Shown here: positions 5,670 through 5,765 of the stretch, piece by piece
Layout of the letters: every line of letters starts with the position of its first letter
How positions within the stretch are numbered: the stretch's first letter is position 1
From: Planococcus sp. (in: firmicutes)
GTDB taxonomy: Bacteria > Bacillota > Bacilli > Bacillales_A > Planococcaceae
NCBI GenBank assembly: GCA_030147225.1
Contig: JASLAI010000075.1
Coordinates: forward strand, 1-5,765
Length of the DNA stretch: 5,765 nucleotides
Direction of reading: 5' to 3'
The notes under the pieces: model-generated
The model's input: the letters and a program-made list of their open reading frames with translations, nothing else
The model's database searches: none
What the model was told of the DNA's origin: nothing
Position numbers and translations under genes: made by a program

Positions 5670-5765
5670 TTAATTTATTGTTTTCCAGTCATGTTTGCTA
5701 ATTCTGTACACGACTTGTTCATTCTGCGGACTTTTGCCGGCATCATCGCCATCGACATGCCGGCA
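5670..5765 (-). CDS. Possible C-terminal end of an unidentified upstream gene
   Basis: Two minus-strand frames are open from the window edge. One ends at TAA 5672-5670 and gives 31 codons ending ISKHDWKTIN. The other ends at TAA 5677-5675 and gives 30 codons ending CTELANMTGKQ, with six methionines. In B. subtilis the genes before trmB are ytmP and ytzH; I cannot match either fragment to them with confidence. Either stop is within 30 bases of the trmB start, so a co-transcribed upstream gene is likely, but which frame is real cannot be decided here. The coordinates given are for the longer frame. Confidence 0.35.
   Translation of the reverse strand, partial: CRHVDGDDAGKSPQNEQVVYRISKHDWKTIN
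5735..5765. repeat. Inverted repeat at the window edge
   Basis: TGCCGGCAT (5735-5743) and ATGCCGGCA (5757-5765) are perfect 9-base arms separated by 13 bases. The repeat may continue beyond the window. On the minus strand it is followed by AAAAG rather than a T run, so it is not a terminator in that direction. It lies within the putative upstream coding region. Confidence 0.5.

Overview
The window looks like chromosomal DNA of a low-to-moderate GC Gram-positive in the Bacillales, most likely the Planococcaceae (Planococcus/Sporosarcina type). This rests on strong AGGAGG-type ribosome sites, the protein sequences, and a gene order matching the Bacillus subtilis ytmQ(trmB)-ytnP-ytzB-ytoP-ytpP-ytpQ-ytpR neighbourhood. 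It is housekeeping DNA: I see no mobile element, CRISPR array, RNA gene or defence system.

Layout from right to left, since nearly everything is on the minus strand. At 5670-5765 is the end of an upstream gene I cannot identify. Next are trmB (tRNA m7G46 methyltransferase) and, 22 bases on, ytnP (metallo-beta-lactamase-fold lactonase), ending at a near-perfect bidirectional terminator (4092-4121). The only plus-strand gene, ytzB (small membrane-anchored PepSY protein), shares that terminator and has its own promoter. A gene-free divergent region of about 300 bases separates ytzB from ytoP (M42 metallo-aminopeptidase), which ends at an imperfect terminator.

Then comes a tight minus-strand cluster: a DUF84 (YjjX-like) NTPase gene, an uncharacterised lipoprotein, the thioredoxin-like ytpP, the DUF1444 gene ytpQ, and the first codons of ytpR. 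The lipoprotein/ytpP and ytpQ/ytpR junctions are translationally tight: a ribosome site overlaps a stop codon in the first, and an ATGA overlap occurs in the second. A candidate promoter lies before the lipoprotein gene, and a 12-bp hairpin lies between ytpP and ytpQ.

The most notable observation is in the DUF84 gene. Its well-placed ATG and ribosome site are one base out of frame with the body, because of a run of nine A at codons 2-4. Eight A would restore a complete 172-residue protein. This could be a sequencing error, a real mutation, phase variation, or a site corrected by transcriptional slippage. The other genes appear intact with their catalytic residues in place. I did not find a convincing new multi-gene system.
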